Source: an uncultured Prevotellaceae bacterium (GTDB taxonomy: Bacteria > Bacteroidota > Bacteroidia > Bacteroidales > Bacteroidaceae). From it: a stretch of 17,954 bases of DNA. The notes below the pieces were generated by a model, which was not told the origin of the DNA, ran no database searches, and saw nothing but the letters and a program-made list of their open reading frames with translations. The position numbers were made by a program, and so were the translations under genes. Of the stretch, positions 13,994 to 17,954 are shown one piece after another; position 1 is the stretch's first letter, and every line of letters starts with the position of its first letter. The stretch covers positions 1-17,954 of the forward strand of contig CACYKX010000035.1 in NCBI GenBank assembly GCA_902775075.1, written 5' to 3'.

Positions 13994-14581
13994 ATGGATC
14001 AAGAGTCTTTTGACACATATAAAAATGCTCAGTTAGATATTATTTGGGCAAAACTTGAAGAAATCTATACAAACATAGAATATTCTTCACTTAAAGCAGC
14101 CTCAGAGAAGTCTAATGTACAAAAGAGAATAATAGTGGCACTGATTGTAATCAATGCCATATATAGTTCTGTATGCTTTTTATATAGTGAAGGTATACTT
14201 AAGCCACATTCACTTGCATATATTGTTATTAGCGCTATTTACATCTTTGGAGGCGGAATAATTGCATATTTCAAGTCTGACTGGTTGGAAGAAATTGTAG
14301 GTCTAAAAACCCAAAATGGACAAAAGCTAATAGAACTCAATTCGTCTTTAGAAACGTATAGACTAAAGATATTTGGAACTTTTGCCAAAGCAAGAGTTTG
14401 TGAAGATGAAAAAGAATTTGAAAGTTTAATAAAGGATTTTCATCAAATAGTATCTGATTATCTACCTTTTGAAAAAAAACATGACGAACTTACTGGAGTA
14501 ATTGACCCCGTTTTGGAAAAGGAAGCTCAACGCAGAGCAAAATTAAAGATGCTGGAGCTTACAAAAAGTATACAAAAATAG
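13994..14581 (+). CDS. Two-helix membrane protein, possible SLATT-like effector
   Basis: This 195-residue protein has a short amphipathic N-terminus, two hydrophobic helices (about residues 46-64, IIVALIVINAIYSSVCFLY, and 73-93, SLAYIVISAIYIFGGGIIAY) and a long charged helical C-terminal region of 100 residues (NGQKLIELNSSLETYRLKIF and onward). It has no enzymatic motif or signal peptide. The layout of two adjacent membrane helices followed by long helices resembles SLATT domains, predicted pore-forming effectors in nucleotide-second-messenger defence systems. That match is of architecture only. The gene starts four bases after mini-gene B and appears to be the last gene of the defence array. 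It is AT-rich like the mini-genes. A membrane anchor or sensor unrelated to SLATT is the main alternative. Confidence 0.7.
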   Translation: MDQESFDTYKNAQLDIIWAKLEEIYTNIEYSSLKAASEKSNVQKRIIVALIVINAIYSSVCFLYSEGILKPHSLAYIVISAIYIFGGGIIAYFKSDWLEEIVGLKTQNGQKLIELNSSLETYRLKIFGTFAKARVCEDEKEFESLIKDFHQIVSDYLPFEKKHDELTGVIDPVLEKEAQRRAKLKMLELTKSIQK

Positions 14582-14664
14582 GTAGGTTTACAAAAATATA
14601 TAAACACTGAAGTCTAAAAATCAATAGTATAAATAATAAAAGTACAAATTATTACCAATGCACT

Positions 14665-15051
14665 ATGAAGAAATTTATATTACTAATTATGATTCTTACA
14701 ATGCCATTAATGTCAAAGGCACAAGAGACGAAACAGTATTATATTTACAATATCGTCAACTTTGAGGGCAGTCTGAAGAATGAAGGCTTCAAGGTAACAG
14801 TTGACAATGGCAAAACGATCGATAAGCTGCGTGATGAGAACGGTAAACGCATCATTTTCACAACGCCTGCCGGTGCATTGATGTACTTTACTTCCAAAGG
14901 TTGGGAGCTATATTCACACGGCTCAACAACGGAAGGTACTGTTGTTAACGGTATAGGTGGTAGTGACTCAAGCACATATTGGATACTTCGAAAGCCTTGC
15001 ACAAAAGAGGAATTTGACAAGGCAGTCAACGAGGCTGTTAAGAAGGAATAA
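14665..15051 (+). CDS. Small secreted protein of unknown function
   Basis: The 128-residue product has a signal peptide (MKKFILLIMILTMPLMSKAQ) and a mature part of about 108 residues that begins ETKQYYIYNIVNF. The central GFKVTVDNGKTIDKLRDENG and FTTPAGALMYFTSKGWELY segments suggest a compact alpha/beta domain. I do not recognise the family. It should be periplasmic or outer-membrane associated. It lies 83 bases after the two-helix protein, with no promoter match that I can find in the gap, and 39 bases before the helicase gene. It could be co-transcribed with either neighbour, and a role in defence is not indicated. Confidence 0.75.
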   Translation: MKKFILLIMILTMPLMSKAQETKQYYIYNIVNFEGSLKNEGFKVTVDNGKTIDKLRDENGKRIIFTTPAGALMYFTSKGWELYSHGSTTEGTVVNGIGGSDSSTYWILRKPCTKEEFDKAVNEAVKKE

Positions 15052-15090
15052 TTTTCACAAGATAGGCGTAAAGAGATACTGGTAGAATTG

Positions 15091-17628
15091 ATGATAGTAC
15101 TGCTTTTCTCCATACTTGCATTCATAATAATTGGAATATTGATATTCCGATTGTATCTTGGTAATCAGGCAAAGAAGTTGTCTGAGGATCTTACTTTGTC
15201 GACAGACATCCCAACAGAAGTAGATCAAGCTTTTCAAGGCAGGTCCATAAACGAATCAGACAAAAAAGGTATTCTTAGTCCCTATGAAGAAGACTATCAG
15301 CGTGCATTAAAACTCAATGCATGGCTTGACAGGTTCCATGTAAACGCTACCGATGAGATCATAAATCTTATGTCGTCGTACGAAAGTATTGACAGCATTG
15401 TTGAAAGGCACAACAAACAGGTAGAGGACGAAATACTAGCAGAGAATAAGGTCTTCTTTGATACATGTCTCAAATATCCTTTAGACCAGCAACAACGAAA
15501 GGCTATCATTGCTGATGAAGACAATGTGCTCGTAGTAAGCAGTGCCGGCAGTGGCAAGACATCATCTATCGTAGGCAAGGTGAAGTATCTCACAGAGGTT
15601 AAACATGTAAATCCAGAGAAGATCCTACTCATCAGCTACACACATAAAGCTGCGACAGAGCTGACTGAGAGGGCCTGTGCGAAAGGATTGCGAGGTTATA
15701 CGTTTCATAAACTGGCATTGGATCTGATTGGCAAGGCCACTGGGGAGAAGCCGAGCATCTGTGACAATGCGGACGTTCTGTTTGTCAAGATATACCATCA
15801 GCTGCTCGGTGACAAGAAATTCCGCGAGAGCATACTTGACTATTTCGTGGATTATGACCAGCACATGGAAGACTGGGAGAAACGCAAGAAGCAGAGGCAG
15901 CAAGACCTTGCGATGGCAAAGGCAAAAACCATCAAGGCTATCTTTCCTGACATGGATGGCAATACTTTCAATGTGCGTAGCGAGCAGGAAAAGAAAATCG
16001 CATATGCTTTGACAGCTCTTGGTGTCAAATATCGCTATGAAGAGCCTTATGAGCATCAGGTGGCAGACGAGACACACAGCCAGTACAGCCCGGACTTTTC
16101 CATCCATTATGAGAAAGACGGCAAACCTTACCGACTGTATTTAGAACACTTTGGAGTCGATGAGCACAGCCTTGTCCCCGTGTGGTTTGCAGAAGAAAAG
16201 GGTATGTCATACGACGAGGCAAACAAACGGTATAACGATGGCATCACATGGAAGAAGAGCGTCCATGAGAAGTTTGGCACAAAGATGATATGCACGTCAA
16301 GCTCCGACTTTCATGCTAAGGACATCAAAGAAAAACTGAAGAAGCTATTGAAGGATGCCGGAGTTCCTTTGAATGAGAAAACAGACGAGGAGCTATATGC
16401 CCTAGTACTGCCCAAGGGAAGTAATCAAGAGAAAGCCTTTATCCGTCTGACGGTAACATTTATCACCCAGCTAAAATCAAGATGCGGAAAGATAGAAGAT
16501 GCTCTCAATGATGCCAAGGAAGTTAATGATGAGAGGAGCGTTTTCGTCATCAAGAACATCTTTCAGCCTGTGTATAAGGAATATGTCCGTGAACTTGAAG
16601 AAAGAAAACAGATTGATTTCACGGATGCCATCCTCATGGCTACGAAGCTGTGCAAGGAAAGCCATCCTGTCAGTTTCGACTACATCATCGTTGATGAGTT
16701 TCAGGACATATCCATAGACAGGTATAAATTCCTGCAAACGTTGCGGAATGGAGAGAAACCAGCAAAACTTTTCTGCGTCGGCGATGACTGGCAGTCGATA
16801 TATCGCTTCTCTGGAAGCGATATGACTTTATTCAGTCAGTTTCCAAAATATTTCGGTGCGACAGACATACGAAAGATAGAGACTACCTATAGGTTTGGTG
16901 AACCTTTGGTGTCACTGTCTTCCTCTTTCATTCAAAAGAACAGTGCGCAGTTGAGAAAGGACATACATCCATTCAACACGTCTGCAAAGACAGAACTGCT
17001 ATTTCAGGAATATGACCGTCCCCAGTATGTTGACACATTGGAAAGAGTAATAAGCAGCATCCCAAAGGATAAATCAGTTTTCTTGTTAGGCCGCTATTCA
17101 TTCGATGACTATTACCTTTCGTTCCGATATAAATGCATTAAGGAGAACGGCAACTTCTACTATGAGATAGGTGGAAGGAAAATGGAGTTTCTTACTGTCC
17201 ATAAGTCAAAGGGACTTGAGGCAGACTACGTGATACTCCTACAATGCAACAAAGGAACATTCGGTTTCCCATCACAGATTAGCGACGACCCGGTACTGCA
17301 ATATGTCTTGTCTGGTGCAGACAACTATCCATATGGTGAGGAACGACGCTTGTTCTATGTTGCTATCACTCGTGCAAAAGAGAAGACAATAGTCATGTAT
17401 GACAAGCGTTATCCTTCCGTTTTTGTTGACGAATTCCTGCATCCGGGGAAAATAACAGCCGAGAGCTATGCAGTACACAGAAATGCCAACAAGCGTTGGA
17501 CAAAGGCCGCCGATCAATACCTGCTTGACCTTCACCATCAAGGCAAAAGCATCAAATACATCTCTCATAAGATGGGGCGAAGCCAAACATCAATCATCAT
17601 GAGACTTGGAAAGCTGGGAGTAGAATAG
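15091..17628 (+). CDS. UvrD/HelD-like superfamily 1 helicase with membrane segment, embedded nuclease-like insert and C-terminal HTH
   Basis: This is an 845-residue helicase counted from the ATG at 15091 (the preceding TTG is an unlikely start). Helicase motifs are complete: Walker A SSAGSGKTS with K156, DEFQD at 535-539, GDDWQSIYRFSGSD from 564, TVHKSKGLEADYVI from 702 and RRLFYVAITRAKE from 752. Three additions stand out. Residues 1-20 are a hydrophobic helix (MIVLLFSILAFIIIGILIFR), which would anchor the enzyme at the inner membrane. Between motifs Ia and II is an insert of about 70 residues with E300, YSPDFSIHY (D335) and YLEHFG (E352), a PD-(D/E)XK-like pattern. Residues 802-845 read as a Myb/SANT or HTH-type motif (GKSIKYISHKMGRSQTSIIM). 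It would unwind DNA 3' to 5' with ATP. Membrane-tethered nuclease-helicases are unusual, and a defence role is plausible from the neighbourhood. Confidence 0.88.
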   Translation: MIVLLFSILAFIIIGILIFRLYLGNQAKKLSEDLTLSTDIPTEVDQAFQGRSINESDKKGILSPYEEDYQRALKLNAWLDRFHVNATDEIINLMSSYESIDSIVERHNKQVEDEILAENKVFFDTCLKYPLDQQQRKAIIADEDNVLVVSSAGSGKTSSIVGKVKYLTEVKHVNPEKILLISYTHKAATELTERACAKGLRGYTFHKLALDLIGKATGEKPSICDNADVLFVKIYHQLLGDKKFRESILDYFVDYDQHMEDWEKRKKQRQQDLAMAKAKTIKAIFPDMDGNTFNVRSEQEKKIAYALTALGVKYRYEEPYEHQVADETHSQYSPDFSIHYEKDGKPYRLYLEHFGVDEHSLVPVWFAEEKGMSYDEANKRYNDGITWKKSVHEKFGTKMICTSSSDFHAKDIKEKLKKLLKDAGVPLNEKTDEELYALVLPKGSNQEKAFIRLTVTFITQLKSRCGKIEDALNDAKEVNDERSVFVIKNIFQPVYKEYVRELEERKQIDFTDAILMATKLCKESHPVSFDYIIVDEFQDISIDRYKFLQTLRNGEKPAKLFCVGDDWQSIYRFSGSDMTLFSQFPKYFGATDIRKIETTYRFGEPLVSLSSSFIQKNSAQLRKDIHPFNTSAKTELLFQEYDRPQYVDTLERVISSIPKDKSVFLLGRYSFDDYYLSFRYKCIKENGNFYYEIGGRKMEFLTVHKSKGLEADYVILLQCNKGTFGFPSQISDDPVLQYVLSGADNYPYGEERRLFYVAITRAKEKTIVMYDKRYPSVFVDEFLHPGKITAESYAVHRNANKRWTKAADQYLLDLHHQGKSIKYISHKMGRSQTSIIMRLGKLGVE

Positions 17629-17661
17629 TATCGACAATAAAATTAAAACTCTATTAGTTCT

Positions 17662-17954
17662 ATGGTACAACAAACAGAATTTACACTTCAGGAGTGTTCC
17701 CGTGGCTTCCATCTGATAACGGATGAGGTACTTCGGCATCTTCCACAATTGCCGAAGACGGGACTACTCAACCTTTTCGTGCAGCATACCAGCTGCGCGT
17801 TGAGCATCTGTGAGAACTGGGATCTGGATGTAAGAGAGGATATGGAAACGATTTACGACAGGCTCGTGCCGGAGAATATGCCGGACTACCGACACGTCCT
17901 TGAGGGGGCCGATGATATGCCAGCTCACGCTAAGTGCATCATTACGGGCGTGAG
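17662..17954 (+). CDS. YjbQ/UPF0047 family protein, 5' end (secondary thiamine-phosphate synthase family)
   Basis: 97 codons are visible before the window ends. The segment LNLFVQHTSCALSICENWDL matches the family block usually written HTSAALTINEN, with H42 as the conserved histidine. It is followed by DVREDMETIYDRLVPE, YRHVLEG and DDMPAHAKCIITG, all in family order. YjbQ proteins are small trimeric enzymes reported to have weak thiamine-phosphate synthase activity; their main role is unsettled. This looks like a housekeeping gene marking the right edge of the defence region. The usual N of INEN is C50 here, a mild oddity. It starts 33 bases after the helicase stop. Confidence 0.88.
   Translation, partial: MVQQTEFTLQECSRGFHLITDEVLRHLPQLPKTGLLNLFVQHTSCALSICENWDLDVREDMETIYDRLVPENMPDYRHVLEGADDMPAHAKCIITGV

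Noticed and set aside
15088..15090. TTG start for the helicase gene
   Set aside because: An ATG follows immediately at 15091 and gives the same N-terminal hydrophobic helix.
1..17954. CRISPR arrays, tRNA or rRNA genes, insertion-sequence ends, integrase or transposase genes
   Set aside because: I looked for regularly spaced repeats, tRNA-like cloverleaf arms and transposase motifs and found none. The mobile-element link rests only on the ArdA-like remnant.

Overview
The window looks like a Bacteroidales chromosome (Prevotella/Bacteroides type). Several genes are preceded by the TAnnTTTG -7 element of Bacteroidetes promoters, and short secreted proteins carry MKKI-type signal peptides ending in AQ or GQ. 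There is no rRNA, tRNA, CRISPR array, integrase or transposase. The organism call is an inference from sequence style, not from a marker gene.

Left flank (1-3112): the 5' end of a secreted protein gene runs off the left edge. Next come a small secreted coiled-coil protein with a clear terminator, and a small lipoprotein gene. Around them is decayed DNA that still reads as protein: a Bacteroidales conserved hypothetical (1249-1750), an ArdA-like antirestriction tail (2360-2614) and a GNAT acetyltransferase with three in-frame stops (2672-3112).

Defence core (3120-14581): a Vsr-type mismatch endonuclease gene (minus strand) diverges from one long, tightly packed plus-strand array. The array holds an Xre regulator, two m5C methyltransferases, a 213-residue protein of unknown fold, an McrB-like AAA+ ATPase and a LlaJI-type PD-(D/E)XK nuclease. 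This order resembles the LlaJI and BsuMI restriction systems, which also pair two cytosine methylases with an McrB-like motor and a separate nuclease. The array continues without a visible break into a second McrB/McrC pair, typical of modification-dependent restriction. It then continues into two tiny, related genes (35 and 27 residues, 13782-13989) and a protein with two membrane segments. Base composition steps sharply inside both mcrB-like genes, near the junction between the N-terminal region and the AAA+ motor.

Right flank (14665-17954): a small secreted protein of unknown function, then an unusual UvrD/HelD-like helicase with an N-terminal membrane segment, an apparent embedded nuclease domain and a C-terminal DNA-binding motif, then the start of a YjbQ-family gene.

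The working model is a layered defence locus. The Xre protein would time expression of the methylases. The AAA+/LlaJI pair would cut unmodified DNA, and McrBC would cut DNA modified in a foreign pattern. The twin mini-proteins plus the two-helix membrane protein are the part that matches no system I recognise.
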